In this document: one piece after another, positions 35,805-45,092 of the stretch
How positions within the stretch are numbered: position 1 is the first letter of the stretch
How the letters are laid out: each line of letters starts with the position of its first letter
Assembly: GCA_045562555.1 (NCBI GenBank)
Contig: JBJKVO010000002.1
Span: 173,765-237,764, forward strand
From: UBA2588 sp002339805
GTDB lineage: Bacteria > Chloroflexota > Dehalococcoidia > Lucifugimonadales > UBA3495
DNA length: 64,000 nucleotides
Direction: 5' to 3'
Program-made: the position numbers and the translations under genes
The notes under the pieces: model-generated
Seen by the model: only the letters and a program-made list of their open reading frames with translations
What the model was told of the DNA's origin: nothing
Database searches by the model: none

Positions 35805-36962
35805 ATGGGAAAGCCTTCTCAAATTCCTGCTGGTAGTACATTGGGCATGATAGCAGGAGGGCAAATTGGTGGTTTCTTTAGTGAAGCCGCATTAAGAATG
35901 GGATACAAAACCGCAGTATGGGATCCCGATGGGAATGCTCCTGCAAAAAGATTCGCTACTAGATCTTTCACCGGAGCCCTCGAAGACAATGACATATTAA
36001 GTGAATTTGAGCAGGCTGTGAGCGGTGTTTCTATCGAATGGGAAAACGTGCCTAATGAATTAATCAAAGAATTAGAGAAGACAGTCACTGTAAAGCCTGG
36101 TAGCGTGAGCCTGTCATTAGCACAAGATAGAATCAAAGAGAAAAACTTTTTGAAGGAAAACGGTTTTCCTTTAACAGATTACGTGCCTATACAGTCCATA
36201 GCAGAGATAGGAAACATTTCTTTCGATTTTCCTTGGATTATAAAAACATCCACTCTTGGTTATGATGGGCATGGCCAGTGGTACATAAGAAGTATGAAGG
36301 ATATTAACAACGACGAATCACTGCAGCGTACCGCAGTACCTATGGTGGTAGAAAAAGTCGTAGATTATAAGTGCGAGCTTTCTATTATCATTGCTGTGGA
36401 CGATGACGGGGATGTGATTGCTTATCCCCCAACTGAAAACTTGCACAAAAATGGTATTCTCAAGATGAGTATATCTCCAGCTAGGATTTCAGACAAAATG
36501 CAATCACAAGTAGTCCAACTCGGGAGTGATGTGATCAAAGCGATTAGCGACCCTGGGGTTTTTTGTGTGGAAATGTTTCTTACCAGTAAAGATACGCTGT
36601 TGGTTAATGAAATTGCTCCGCGACCACATAATTCTGGACATCATACTATCGATGCATTTTCAGTGTCACAGTATGAACATCAAGTTAGAATTTTAACTGG
36701 GTTGCCTATGAGGCAGCCGGTAATGCTGACTAAGTCTGTACTATTGAACGTGCTTGGTAACGAGTATTTAACGTTGATGGAAAATGAGACGCTGAGCCAA
36801 GTATTGCAGTCGCTAGATGCTAAGATATATTCTTATGGCAAGACCAGCGTTAGACCTGGTCGGAAAATGGGCCATATTTTATTTTGCGGGTCATCATTGA
36901 CGGACCTAATCAATCAGGCAGAAAGTTGTCAGAAAATAATGGAACAGGACGATATCAAGTGA
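35805..36962 (+). CDS. purK: N5-carboxyaminoimidazole ribonucleotide synthase
   Basis: 385 residues, ATP-grasp enzyme. It starts GMIAGGQIGGFFSEAALRMGY, with SVSLSLAQDRIKEKNFLKENGFP, EKVVDYKCELSIIIAVD and NEIAPRPHNSGHHTIDA. It carboxylates AIR for PurE. Its TGA overlaps a GTG start of the HAD gene (GTGA), so the two are translationally coupled. Confidence 0.96.
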   Translation: MGKPSQIPAGSTLGMIAGGQIGGFFSEAALRMGYKTAVWDPDGNAPAKRFATRSFTGALEDNDILSEFEQAVSGVSIEWENVPNELIKELEKTVTVKPGSVSLSLAQDRIKEKNFLKENGFPLTDYVPIQSIAEIGNISFDFPWIIKTSTLGYDGHGQWYIRSMKDINNDESLQRTAVPMVVEKVVDYKCELSIIIAVDDDGDVIAYPPTENLHKNGILKMSISPARISDKMQSQVVQLGSDVIKAISDPGVFCVEMFLTSKDTLLVNEIAPRPHNSGHHTIDAFSVSQYEHQVRILTGLPMRQPVMLTKSVLLNVLGNEYLTLMENETLSQVLQSLDAKIYSYGKTSVRPGRKMGHILFCGSSLTDLINQAESCQKIMEQDDIK

Positions 36963-37621
36963 ATGCAAATCTAAAGCCCGTGGCTTTCCTGACGGATTTT
37001 GACGACACAGCAGCAGTTCAAAATGTAGCAGAAATGCTTCTTGAAGAATTTGGAGAATCATCTTGGAAAGACGTTAGGTCTAGGTTCAGGCAAGGTGAAT
37101 TGACTCTAAAAACGTATCAAGAATTGGTGTTCGCTGAAATCCGCACTCATGCACTAGAGATGGGTGAATACGCCTATAAACATGTGGACCTGCGTGAAGG
37201 ATTCAAAGAAGTTAATCAGTATTGCCAAGAAAAGAGTATCCCTATAGCTGTTGTTAGTTTAGGCTTGGATCTTTATATAAAACCAGTGTTAGAAGGCAAT
37301 GGGTATGGGGATATACCTGTGCACTGTGTGGAAACTTTTTATGAAAATGGCAAATTATGTTACATGTATAAAAACATCAAACCAGGATATGAAGCTGAAG
37401 GCAATTCTAAAGGATTAGTCGTAAATTCCTTTAAAGAGAAAGGATATACGGTTGTATATGCGGGAGACGGTAGATCAGATTTCGAGGCTGCGAGGGAAGC
37501 AGATGTAATTGTTGCCAGAAGCATCTTGATTGATGAATGTGAGGCACATAATATTAAATACTCACCTTTTGAAAATTTCTATGATGTATTAAACATACTG
37601 AAATCTTTGGATCAGGAATAA
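36959..37621 (+). CDS. HAD-family phosphatase (phosphoserine phosphatase-like) in the purine operon
   Basis: About 220 residues from GTG 36959, which overlaps the purK stop; the frame is open to 36884. The nucleophile motif F-L-T-D-F-D-D-T has Asp13 and Asp15. AVVSLGLDLYIKP is motif II, and YAGDGRSDFEAAREADV contains the GDGxxD metal site. It resembles the PSP/MtnX group. No phosphatase is needed in IMP synthesis, so it may recycle a side product or belong to another pathway. The substrate is unknown. Confidence 0.82.
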   Translation: MNANLKPVAFLTDFDDTAAVQNVAEMLLEEFGESSWKDVRSRFRQGELTLKTYQELVFAEIRTHALEMGEYAYKHVDLREGFKEVNQYCQEKSIPIAVVSLGLDLYIKPVLEGNGYGDIPVHCVETFYENGKLCYMYKNIKPGYEAEGNSKGLVVNSFKEKGYTVVYAGDGRSDFEAAREADVIVARSILIDECEAHNIKYSPFENFYDVLNILKSLDQE

Positions 37622-37632
37622 GGAGATACTAG

Positions 37633-38922
37633 TTGATAGAGCGATATTCATTACCTGAAATGAAACATATATGGTCTGATGAAAACAAGTATCAGTTATG
37701 GTTAGATGTGGAATTGGCAGCGTGCGAGGCTTGGACTACAGCCGGCGTTGTACCTGAATCAGATATGGTTTTATTGCGAGATGCTAAATATAACCACGGG
37801 CGGATGATGGAAATTTTGGATGTTACTAAGCATGACGTCACGGCATTTTTACAGTCGATTACCGAGAGTATAGGGAATGAAGGTAGATGGTTGCATTTGG
37901 GAATGACTTCATCAGACATGCTAGATACAGCACTGGCGATTCAGCTCAAACAAGCTGGTGAATTAATCCAACGTGATTTGGACAAAGCCATAGAATCTGT
38001 TACCAAACAAGCGATCCTGCACAAAAACACCATTATGATGGGTCGGACTCATGGGATTCATGCGGAACCGATTACTTTCGGTCTAAAAATGGCGTTGTGG
38101 GTTCAAGAACTCAAACGACAAAAAGATCGAATGGCATCTGCTACTAAAGATATTTCGGTAGGTAAAATATCTGGACCTGTGGGTACACACGCTACGGTAC
38201 CTCCTCATATAGAAAATAAGGTTTGTGAAGTTCTAGGCGTATCTGCAGCAGAGGTGTCTAACCAAATAATACAGCGCGACCGACATGCGTATTTTGTGTC
38301 AGTGTTAGCTTTGGTTGCAGGGTCCTTAGAAAAGTTTGCTACTGAAATTAGGTCGCTGCAGCGTAGCGAAATTCATGAGCTACAAGAACCTTTTGAGAGC
38401 GGGCAGACAGGATCCTCTTCGATGCCTCACAAGAGAAACCCTGAATTATCTGAGAGAATATGTGGATTGGCTAGACTAATAAGAGGGCATAGTGTGTCTG
38501 CGATAGAAAACATTAGTCTATGGGGAGAACGAGACATTAGTCATTCTTCGGTGGAGCGATTGATCCTACCTGATTCTTGTATGGCACTTAATTATATGCT
38601 GACTATATTCACCCGGGTAATGAACGGTCTAGTTGTTTTCCCTGAAGAAATGTGGAAAAATCTTGAAAGTAGTCGTGGATTGATTTTTAGTCAAAGGGTA
38701 TTACTAGCTTTAATCGATAAAGGAATGAGCCGGGAAAATTCATATAAGATTGTACAGACGAATTCTATGGAAGCTTGGGATCATGGACGAGATTTTAGGG
38801 ACCTGATCAAAGCCGATGTTGGCGTTAATGAAATATTATCGGTTGAGGAAATTGAAGAGCTTTTTGATTATCAGTATTACGTCAGGTTCGTGGATGATAC
38901 TTTTACGAACATTGGGTTGTAG
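37633..38922 (+). CDS. purB: adenylosuccinate lyase
   Basis: 429 residues from TTG 37633, preceded by AAGGAG. The fumarase/aspartase signature GSSSMPHKRNPELSERI is complete with catalytic Ser, and GMTSSDMLDTALA and RTHGIHAEPITFG mark the other substrate loops. It acts twice in purine synthesis (SAICAR to AICAR, adenylosuccinate to AMP). It lies between the HAD gene and purC with gaps of about ten bases. Confidence 0.97.
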   Translation: MIERYSLPEMKHIWSDENKYQLWLDVELAACEAWTTAGVVPESDMVLLRDAKYNHGRMMEILDVTKHDVTAFLQSITESIGNEGRWLHLGMTSSDMLDTALAIQLKQAGELIQRDLDKAIESVTKQAILHKNTIMMGRTHGIHAEPITFGLKMALWVQELKRQKDRMASATKDISVGKISGPVGTHATVPPHIENKVCEVLGVSAAEVSNQIIQRDRHAYFVSVLALVAGSLEKFATEIRSLQRSEIHELQEPFESGQTGSSSMPHKRNPELSERICGLARLIRGHSVSAIENISLWGERDISHSSVERLILPDSCMALNYMLTIFTRVMNGLVVFPEEMWKNLESSRGLIFSQRVLLALIDKGMSRENSYKIVQTNSMEAWDHGRDFRDLIKADVGVNEILSVEEIEELFDYQYYVRFVDDTFTNIGL

Positions 38923-38930
38923 CCAGATAT

Positions 38931-39818
38931 ATGATACTTCAGACCAACCTCCCTAATAAAATTCATCAAGGCAAAGTGCGAGATACGTACAGGCTTGATG
39001 CGTCTCAGCTGCTTATGGTAGCAACTGACCGTATTTCTGCTTTTGATGTTATCTTAAAGGACGGCATTCCGGGGAAAGGGCAGATATTAAATAAAATATC
39101 CCAGTTTTGGTTTGAGAAAACATCTCACATTATTAACAACCATTTCATATCTATGGCTAATGACCCTTCTGTCAAAATAATGTTTCCTGATAATGTATTA
39201 ATAAATGACTTAACCGATGATATTGCCAATCAATCTATGATCGTAAGGCAAGCAACCAGGATTGATGTTGAATGTGTGGTTCGTGGATATATAACAGGTT
39301 CTGCTTGGTCGGAATACAAAAATTTCGGCACTGTATCTGGGCAATACATGGCGGAAGGTTTGATAGAAGGTCAAAAGCTATCTGAACCTATGTTTACACC
39401 TACAACGAAGGCCGAATACGGCCATGACGAAAACATGAGCAAGGATAATCTACAAGGTTTAGTAGGTACTAAATTAAGTGAGACCTTGGAAACTGTAAGT
39501 AAAGAGGTGTACAATTTTGCCCATGAATATGCTATTGATAGGGATATCATTTTAGCAGACACCAAAATGGAATTTGGACTCTTAGGAGATGATCTTATCT
39601 TAATAGACGAGCTTCTTACTCCCGATTCAAGTAGGTTTTGGGAAGCAAAGAAGTATGTTCCAGGGAAGTCATTGCCGAGTTATGACAAACAGCTTGTGAG
39701 GAATTGGTTGCAGGATTCAGGATGGGATAAGGAATCTACACCTCCTAACTTGCCACCTGAAGTTATACAAAATACGATAAAACGATATACAGAAGTATAT
39801 GAACTACTTTCCAAGTAG
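38931..39818 (+). CDS. purC: SAICAR synthase
   Basis: 295 residues, the longer form of PurC. HQGKVRDTYRL at the start, LMVATDRISAFDVIL, VRGYITGSAWSEY, KFGLLGDDLILIDELLTPDSSRFW equivalents and the Asp-rich Mg site are all present. It couples CAIR with aspartate. It is eight bases after purB. Confidence 0.97.
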   Translation: MILQTNLPNKIHQGKVRDTYRLDASQLLMVATDRISAFDVILKDGIPGKGQILNKISQFWFEKTSHIINNHFISMANDPSVKIMFPDNVLINDLTDDIANQSMIVRQATRIDVECVVRGYITGSAWSEYKNFGTVSGQYMAEGLIEGQKLSEPMFTPTTKAEYGHDENMSKDNLQGLVGTKLSETLETVSKEVYNFAHEYAIDRDIILADTKMEFGLLGDDLILIDELLTPDSSRFWEAKKYVPGKSLPSYDKQLVRNWLQDSGWDKESTPPNLPPEVIQNTIKRYTEVYELLSK

Positions 39819-39837
39819 TCTGATTTAGGAGAAATAA

Positions 39838-40542
39838 GTGCCTCGTTCAAAACATAGGAAAAAACCTCAAAACAATAATAGATCATTAGGTCTTTCTTCC
39901 AATAGGCCGAAGAAAAATAAACCGAATTATTTATATATTGCCGCCTCAGGGATAATAGCCTTTTTGGTAATTGCCGGATTTGTCGCTGGTAGTTGTAGCG
40001 GCCCTACCCCAAATCAAAATCCTGAGAATGTGGGATACACAAATAAACACGTTAAAGGAATTGGCGAAAAACAAGAAATTATGGAACGAGACGGCAAGCC
40101 TACAGCTCGGCACCTTGATGATGGAGTAAAAGTTGATTACAACACGGTTCCCCCTACTTCTGGAGATCACTGGAACAGACCAGAAGATTGTGGGTGGACT
40201 TCTGATAGGCGACGGAATGAACGGCTAGTCCATAACCTTGAACATGGTCACATAGTCGTGAATTATAATTTTGGAACAGATAGCTCTGCGGATGATATGG
40301 AAATCCCGTTGAGGAGTTATTTAGAATCGTATCGGATGTTTAATACGTGGGGTGTCGCGAATTGGACTGATACTATTCCTTTGGGCAGTATGTCGCTTAC
40401 GGCGTGGGGTGTGTTGGATGCATTCGAAGGTATCCAGCAAGATAGAATTGAAGAATTCTTTAACGCTTATGCCGGTCGGCTAGGTCCAGAATTCGAATAT
40501 GGATTACCATGCAGTATAGGTGCATCTAACATGAACAAATAG
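39838..40542 (+). CDS. DUF3105-domain protein with N-terminal membrane anchor
   Basis: 234 residues from GTG 39838 with TAGGAGA upstream. A very basic start (PRSKHRKKPQ) is followed by a single membrane helix at about residues 31-52 and then an extracytoplasmic domain. DYNTVPPTSGDHW near residue 100 and VHNLEHGHIVVNY with two His are diagnostic of DUF3105. Function is unknown; the conserved His, Trp and Asp suggest metal binding. Its place between purC and purS with short gaps is unexpected. Confidence 0.8.
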   Translation: MPRSKHRKKPQNNNRSLGLSSNRPKKNKPNYLYIAASGIIAFLVIAGFVAGSCSGPTPNQNPENVGYTNKHVKGIGEKQEIMERDGKPTARHLDDGVKVDYNTVPPTSGDHWNRPEDCGWTSDRRRNERLVHNLEHGHIVVNYNFGTDSSADDMEIPLRSYLESYRMFNTWGVANWTDTIPLGSMSLTAWGVLDAFEGIQQDRIEEFFNAYAGRLGPEFEYGLPCSIGASNMNK

Positions 40543-40548
40543 GAAGAA

Positions 40549-40809
40549 ATGGGCAAGTATTACGCAAAAATTTATGTTACTTTGAGAGAAGGGGTTAACG
40601 ATCCCCAAGGATATACAGTCAGGGAGAGCTTGCATAGACTGGGGTATGATTCTCTGTTAAGTTTACGAGTAGGAAAGTATCTAGAAGCAGAATTATCTGC
40701 TGAAAATGAAGAGTCGGCTAGGTCTTTTGTTCTAGACATATGTGACAAAGTACTAGTAAACCCAGTTATTGAAGATTTTAAAATAGATATTACTGAATCA
40801 AGTACATGA
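40549..40809 (+). CDS. purS: phosphoribosylformylglycinamidine synthase subunit PurS
   Basis: 86 residues, the usual PurS size. KIYVTLREGVNDPQGYTVRESLHRLGY opens the ferredoxin-like fold, and VGKYLEAELSAENEESA and KVLVNPVIEDFKI follow. PurS bridges PurQ and PurL in the FGAM synthase complex. The purQ and purL genes that normally follow are not here; a monooxygenase-like gene comes next. Confidence 0.95.
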   Translation: MGKYYAKIYVTLREGVNDPQGYTVRESLHRLGYDSLLSLRVGKYLEAELSAENEESARSFVLDICDKVLVNPVIEDFKIDITESST

Positions 40810-40828
40810 TTAGGAATAAGGAGGAAAA

Positions 40829-41158
40829 ATGATAGTTTTAATGGTTTCTATCACAATAAAAGAAGGGTTCAAGGATCAATTTATGGACTCCCTAATGGGA
40901 GATGCCATAGGATCTAACAACGATGAACCGGGATGCTATAGGTTTGATGTGATACAAGACAACGAGGTGGAGAATTTGATCCATTTATATGAGGTGTATC
41001 ATGATCAAGCCGCCGTTGATGCGCATAGAGCGGCTCCTCATTATGTGAAATGGAGAGCAGAGTGTGAACCTTGGTTCGATGGAGAAATCGTTAGAAAAAT
41101 TGGTGCTCCTGTATATCCGCCCGTAGGTAAATGGAATAAGCGACCCAGAGTAGACTAG
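40829..41158 (+). CDS. antibiotic biosynthesis monooxygenase (ABM) domain protein
   Basis: 109 residues, a single ferredoxin-like ABM domain: VLMVSITIKEGFKDQFMDSL, EPGCYRFDVIQDNEVENLIHLYEVYHDQAAVDAHRAAPHY. The E-P-G-C-x-x-F and H-x-x-x-P-H-Y pattern is typical of the LsrG/YgiN group. It probably acts as a small dimeric oxygenase, isomerase or heme/quinone-related enzyme. The ribosome site AAGGAGG is strong. Confidence 0.85.
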   Translation: MIVLMVSITIKEGFKDQFMDSLMGDAIGSNNDEPGCYRFDVIQDNEVENLIHLYEVYHDQAAVDAHRAAPHYVKWRAECEPWFDGEIVRKIGAPVYPPVGKWNKRPRVD

Positions 41159-41183
41159 ATTTCCCGTTAGCTAGGGTTTAAAA

Positions 41184-41720
41184 ATGAATATAGCGGTACT
41201 TTCGAGATTAAGAGAAATCGTGTTTGGTGTCCAAGACGGACTTATTAGTAACGTTGCTTTGACTACGTCAATGGCTATAGCTACCGAGAATCTGAGCTCA
41301 ATTATAATAGCTGGAGTTACCGGCGCTATTGCAGGTACATTTTCGATGGCTTCAGGTGCTTTTTTGTCATCCAGAGCAGAGGCCGAAGTGAGCTCGATAA
41401 CTGAGGCTAAGGGTTCCGACGAGAAACACCCCATACTTGATCCTTTAAAAGATTCGGTTGCTATGGGTGTTTCTTTTTTGGTGGCCGCGCTTATACCTAT
41501 TGCCCCATATTTCTTGTTGAATGGCTCCACCGCGATTTGGTGTTCAATATTATTTACTTTGATAAGTTTATTTCTTCTGGGGTTAATCAAAGGTTATTTG
41601 GTGAGGAAAAACGTATTAAAATCGGGAGCGGAAGTATTCTTGATAGGAATGGGATCCGCCTGCATTGGTTATATATTGGGCGAGTCCATTCCTGTAGTTT
41701 TGAGTAATATCGTGCGCTAG
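41184..41720 (+). CDS. VIT1/CCC1-family transporter, short form
   Basis: 178 residues with about five membrane helices. The opening LREIVFGVQDGLISNVALTTSMAIA and GAIAGTFSMASGAFLSSRAEAE is the conserved VIT1/CCC1 core, including the Gly-Asp-Gly of helix 1. Relatives carry Fe(II) or Mn(II). The metal-binding domain between helices 2 and 3 is short, as in many bacterial members. It converges with the MFS gene, with a four-base overlap. Confidence 0.8.
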   Translation: MNIAVLSRLREIVFGVQDGLISNVALTTSMAIATENLSSIIIAGVTGAIAGTFSMASGAFLSSRAEAEVSSITEAKGSDEKHPILDPLKDSVAMGVSFLVAALIPIAPYFLLNGSTAIWCSILFTLISLFLLGLIKGYLVRKNVLKSGAEVFLIGMGSACIGYILGESIPVVLSNIVR

Positions 41721-43009
41721 GCAGGAGTTGGTGGCGGGAAATAGAGTTGTCGAAGGAACCTTGTAGTGAGGCTGGCTGCTACAGCGATGAAGAATATAAC
41801 CGCTGTCCAAATCATTACATTTGGGGCGGTGAAATAGTCTGACAACTCTCCATTTATCCAATTTGCGCCCGCCATAGACAGTCCAATATGCATCTGGTAA
41901 ACGCCTGACACTCTACCTCTGACCTCATCAGGAGTGTACATCTGCATAATGGTGTGTGTGATTGTCATGAAACCAGCCCCACTAGCTCCCATGAAAACCG
42001 CAGATAGTAATGATACGGATCCTGCAGATGATAATCCAAGAATTATAGGTGTGATGCCACTTGCGAATGCTAGTACGAGGAATATTTTTCCGCGTTGCTG
42101 ATTACCTTTGACTCCTGCGAGCAATATGGCCGTTATGAGGGCACCGACCCCTACGCCTGACATAAGCAAAGCTGTATCGTATACAGTCTCTGCTCCAAGT
42201 TTCTCTTCTGATAAATTGGGCAACATGGACTCGTAAGACATAACAAGTGCGCAGTGAGCTACAGCAAGTAAAATAATCGCACTTAACATAGGCGTGCTGT
42301 ACACGACCTTAAAGCCTTCGAGGAAGTTGGACATAAAACTGCGGTTTGGATTTACTACTCCTGTTGATTTGGTTTGTACTCGAGCTACTTGGAACAAACC
42401 CACAGCGTAGAAAGCTGTGCAGAGCCAGAAAGCTAACGCGTTTTCGACGTATGCACCTGACCAAGGAGTTAGAGTCGATGCCCAGATGAGTATAATCATA
42501 GCCAAAGGACCTAAGAATCGTGATCCTTGTTGAGTCGCTTGGTTTAGAGATACTGCATTTAATAAATGTTCTTTGGGGACCATGTTGGGAATTAGCGACT
42601 GAGTTGTAGTCATTTGGGCAGCTCGGAAGCAGCCGTTTAGCATCGCCAGCAGTAGCAAAATCCATGGGCCTGCAGATGTATACATGGGTGAATTAGGAAT
42701 AGTCACCAAGATAGACAATGCGATGTTGTTTGCTACATTTAGTATGTAAGTCCACTGTAGTACAGTTTTACGATCAAACCGATCTGCTAAGAATCCAATG
42801 ATAGGAGTGGCAAAGAACCGGGGAATCATGGCCATAAAGGTGACCAGACCAGCCCATCCTGAGGAATCAGTCATTATATATACAAGCCACCCGCGAGCAA
42901 CGATTAAGGCCCAGGCAGCTGATCCTGCACAAACATTAGCAATCCACAGGGTGCGATAGTCTTTATATCGCAGTGCGAGAAGAAACCTGTTCGCAACATC
43001 TTTAAGCAT
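41717..43009 (-). CDS. MFS exporter (MFS_3 type)
   Basis: 430 residues, twelve helices. The same signatures as the gene at 11952 are found: LRYKDYRTLWIANVCAGSAAW near the start and VRGRVSGVYQMHIGLSMAG in the second half, with FLADRFDRKTVLQ as loop 2-3. Probably an exporter; substrate unknown. It lies downstream of minE, separated by a hairpin. Confidence 0.85.
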   Translation of the reverse strand: MLKDVANRFLLALRYKDYRTLWIANVCAGSAAWALIVARGWLVYIMTDSSGWAGLVTFMAMIPRFFATPIIGFLADRFDRKTVLQWTYILNVANNIALSILVTIPNSPMYTSAGPWILLLLAMLNGCFRAAQMTTTQSLIPNMVPKEHLLNAVSLNQATQQGSRFLGPLAMIILIWASTLTPWSGAYVENALAFWLCTAFYAVGLFQVARVQTKSTGVVNPNRSFMSNFLEGFKVVYSTPMLSAIILLAVAHCALVMSYESMLPNLSEEKLGAETVYDTALLMSGVGVGALITAILLAGVKGNQQRGKIFLVLAFASGITPIILGLSSAGSVSLLSAVFMGASGAGFMTITHTIMQMYTPDEVRGRVSGVYQMHIGLSMAGANWINGELSDYFTAPNVMIWTAVIFFIAVAASLTTRFLRQLYFPPPTPA

Positions 43010-43045
43010 TAAACGTCCCTTATGGTTGAATTAGGCAATTATACA

Positions 43046-43069
43046 CAGCTGTGCAGCTTTGTGCAGCTG
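43046..43069. terminator. hairpin between minE and the MFS gene
   Basis: CAGCTGTGCA and TGTGCAGCTG form a 10-bp stem with two G-U pairs and a four-base loop. There is no T-run on either side, so it may be a weak terminator, a processing site, or only a decayed direct repeat (TGTGCAGCT occurs twice). Confidence 0.35.
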
Positions 43070-43073
43070 AAAT

Positions 43074-43346
43074 TTAGCTGCTGTTAGCCCATCTGTGCAC
43101 TTCTTTAACAGGTATGCTGGTAACTAACGTCATGGAATCATTTTCTCGAGTTAATCTCACTTGTTGATCTTCTTCTTCAATCACCATGTATCTGGACACA
43201 GCATTAGTTATGTCTACTCTGAGAGCGTTAATGATATCTGGAGCTAGGTCGAACCGATCTACTGCAATAGCACTTTTTAGTCTGGTCCTTGCTGTCTCTT
43301 TACTGAATTCTTTTCTTGTTCTGGCCCATTTAATTAGCTCAAGCAT
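43074..43346 (-). CDS. minE: cell-division topological factor MinE
   Basis: 90 residues. An amphipathic N-terminus precedes the anti-MinCD helix (ETARTRLKSAIAVDRFDLAPDIINALRVDI) and the C-terminal topological domain (YMVIEEEDQQVRL..MTLVTSIPVKEV). MinE drives MinCD off the membrane at mid-cell. Its start overlaps the minD stop by eight bases. Its presence implies an oscillating Min system in a rod-like cell. Confidence 0.9.
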   Translation of the reverse strand: MLELIKWARTRKEFSKETARTRLKSAIAVDRFDLAPDIINALRVDITNAVSRYMVIEEEDQQVRLTRENDSMTLVTSIPVKEVHRWANSS

Positions 43347-44154
43347 GTGAATATTCTCCCTTGTTAATCCCTACAAATGACTTGATTTTTTTGAAAAAAC
43401 TTGGACTTTGGGGTTCTTGTATCGGTATATCTTCTCCATCGATCCGCCCCGCAATTCGGTTGAATGCTGCACCTGAAGCTGAGGTCTTGTTGTGGACGAC
43501 TGGTACTCCCTGGTTTGTCGACGTTATCACTTTGTCGTCTATAGGTACTAGCCCGATTATGTCTATTGCCAATATGTCTACAATGTCGTCTTTGTCTAAC
43601 ATGTCTCCTTTAGCGACTAGGTCAGGGTGGATTCTGTTTATTATCAGTTTTGGCTGTTTGATTCCAGAGGCATCTAAGAGGCCTATCACTCGGTCAGCAT
43701 CTCTGACTGCTGAAACTTCCGGTGTAGTTACTATGATGGCGTCTTCTGCTGCGTTGATTGCATTTTTAAACCCCGTCTCAATTCCTGCTGGACAGTCGAT
43801 GATTATGTACTCATAATCTTCTTCTAATTTACGACATAAGTCTGATAATTGTTCGCTGGTAATACAATCCTTATCGCGGGTCTGCGGCGCAGGAATGAGG
43901 AAAAGGTCTAGTTTATGTTTGTCTCTAATCATCGCTTTGCTGGGTTCACAACGTTCTTCGATGACATCAACTAAGTCAAATACTATTCGGTTTTCTAAAC
44001 CCATTACAACATCTAAATTTCTTAGTCCTATGTCGGTGTCTATAATCACTACTTTATGACCTCTCAAAGCCAACCCCGTTCCGATGTTGGCAGTAGTGGT
44101 AGTTTTACCGACTCCTCCTTTGCCTGATGTTATTACTATGGTCTTACCTGTCAT
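43339..44154 (-). CDS. minD: septum-site determining ATPase MinD
   Basis: 271 residues from ATG 44154, chosen for the AAGGAGGT seven bases before it. The deviant Walker A KGGVGKTTT is at residues 10-18. IDTDIGLRNLD, DCPAGIE and the C-terminal amphipathic membrane-targeting helix (FFKKIKSFVGI) are visible. It recruits MinC to the membrane. The first codons overlap the minC stop by 11 bases. Confidence 0.96.
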   Translation of the reverse strand: MTGKTIVITSGKGGVGKTTTTANIGTGLALRGHKVVIIDTDIGLRNLDVVMGLENRIVFDLVDVIEERCEPSKAMIRDKHKLDLFLIPAPQTRDKDCITSEQLSDLCRKLEEDYEYIIIDCPAGIETGFKNAINAAEDAIIVTTPEVSAVRDADRVIGLLDASGIKQPKLIINRIHPDLVAKGDMLDKDDIVDILAIDIIGLVPIDDKVITSTNQGVPVVHNKTSASGAAFNRIAGRIDGEDIPIQEPQSPSFFKKIKSFVGINKGEYSHA

Positions 44155-44956
44155 ATATGGTACCTCCTTCGTATGACGAGAATCTTCCGATGTATGGGGC
44201 AACGAATACAGAACCTCTTTTTAAAAAAGCGATTTTAGGTGTTGGTCTAGCTAAGTTCGGCTTGGTGTGATCTTGGATGCTAGTCCCATTGATTGATGCA
44301 ATGCTTAACAGGTTAGTTTCTAGGCTAAGAGCAGTAATGACAGCTTCTGTATTGTTAGGGGATCCTGCGTGGCAGAAACCTCTCAATCGTCCGTACACTA
44401 CGATATCTCCGCCCGCATATATTTGTGCCCCTGGGTTTACGTCCGACATCACGACAACGTTACCAGGATAGTTTATTAATTCACCCGACCGACACGGTGT
44501 CTTAATCAGCAAGCTTTCCACACCTTTTTCAGGAAGCATTTCTGGATCTGTGCTGATGTCAGATTCGTTTAATGTCAATTCGGTCTCTTCGGATTCATTT
44601 GGTGGAGCGTCTGTCGTTTCTGGATGGAATTTCTGAATTACCATCTCTAGCTCAGTAGGATCTTTTGTGCTACGGGGTTCCAGTTCTACTTGAGTAGAGG
44701 TGGCGGTGAACTTTGCCACACTCAATCCGGACTTAACAGTGATGACGTTTTTAATTAGCCGGAGTTCCTCTTCCGAAAACATCCGCTTGCCAACGTTGAT
44801 TGATATTGCGCCGTCCAATAACCAAGAACTATTTGTAGTTAGATAATCTTCTAAATCGCTAAGGACATTGTTGATTGGGCTCTTATCATTTATGGTAAAA
44901 GTGATCTGAGTCCCTCGTCCAATTACCTGTAGAGAATTTTGTTGATTTAAGGTCAA
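44144..44956 (-). CDS. minC: septum-site determining protein MinC
   Basis: 270 residues from TTG 44956 with GGAGGCGAGGGA just upstream. The N-terminal FtsZ-inhibiting domain is followed by an acidic linker (residues ~115-150). The C-terminal beta-helix domain has the conserved RSGELINYPGNVVVMSDVNPGAQIYAGGDIVVYGRLRG. It prevents FtsZ assembly at the poles. It is the first gene of minCDE. Confidence 0.93.
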   Translation of the reverse strand: MTLNQQNSLQVIGRGTQITFTINDKSPINNVLSDLEDYLTTNSSWLLDGAISINVGKRMFSEEELRLIKNVITVKSGLSVAKFTATSTQVELEPRSTKDPTELEMVIQKFHPETTDAPPNESEETELTLNESDISTDPEMLPEKGVESLLIKTPCRSGELINYPGNVVVMSDVNPGAQIYAGGDIVVYGRLRGFCHAGSPNNTEAVITALSLETNLLSIASINGTSIQDHTKPNLARPTPKIAFLKRGSVFVAPYIGRFSSYEGGTIYDR

Positions 44957-45092
44957 TCCCTCGCCTCCTGGTTTTAGGAACTAAATCAACTGACGCTGGT
45001 ACAGGCTCCTCCTTCATCACACATCAGTCCGCATCTAGCCTATTCCAATTTAATCAGTAACGAGGTTTTTAATCAATCGGTAGGTTACAGTA

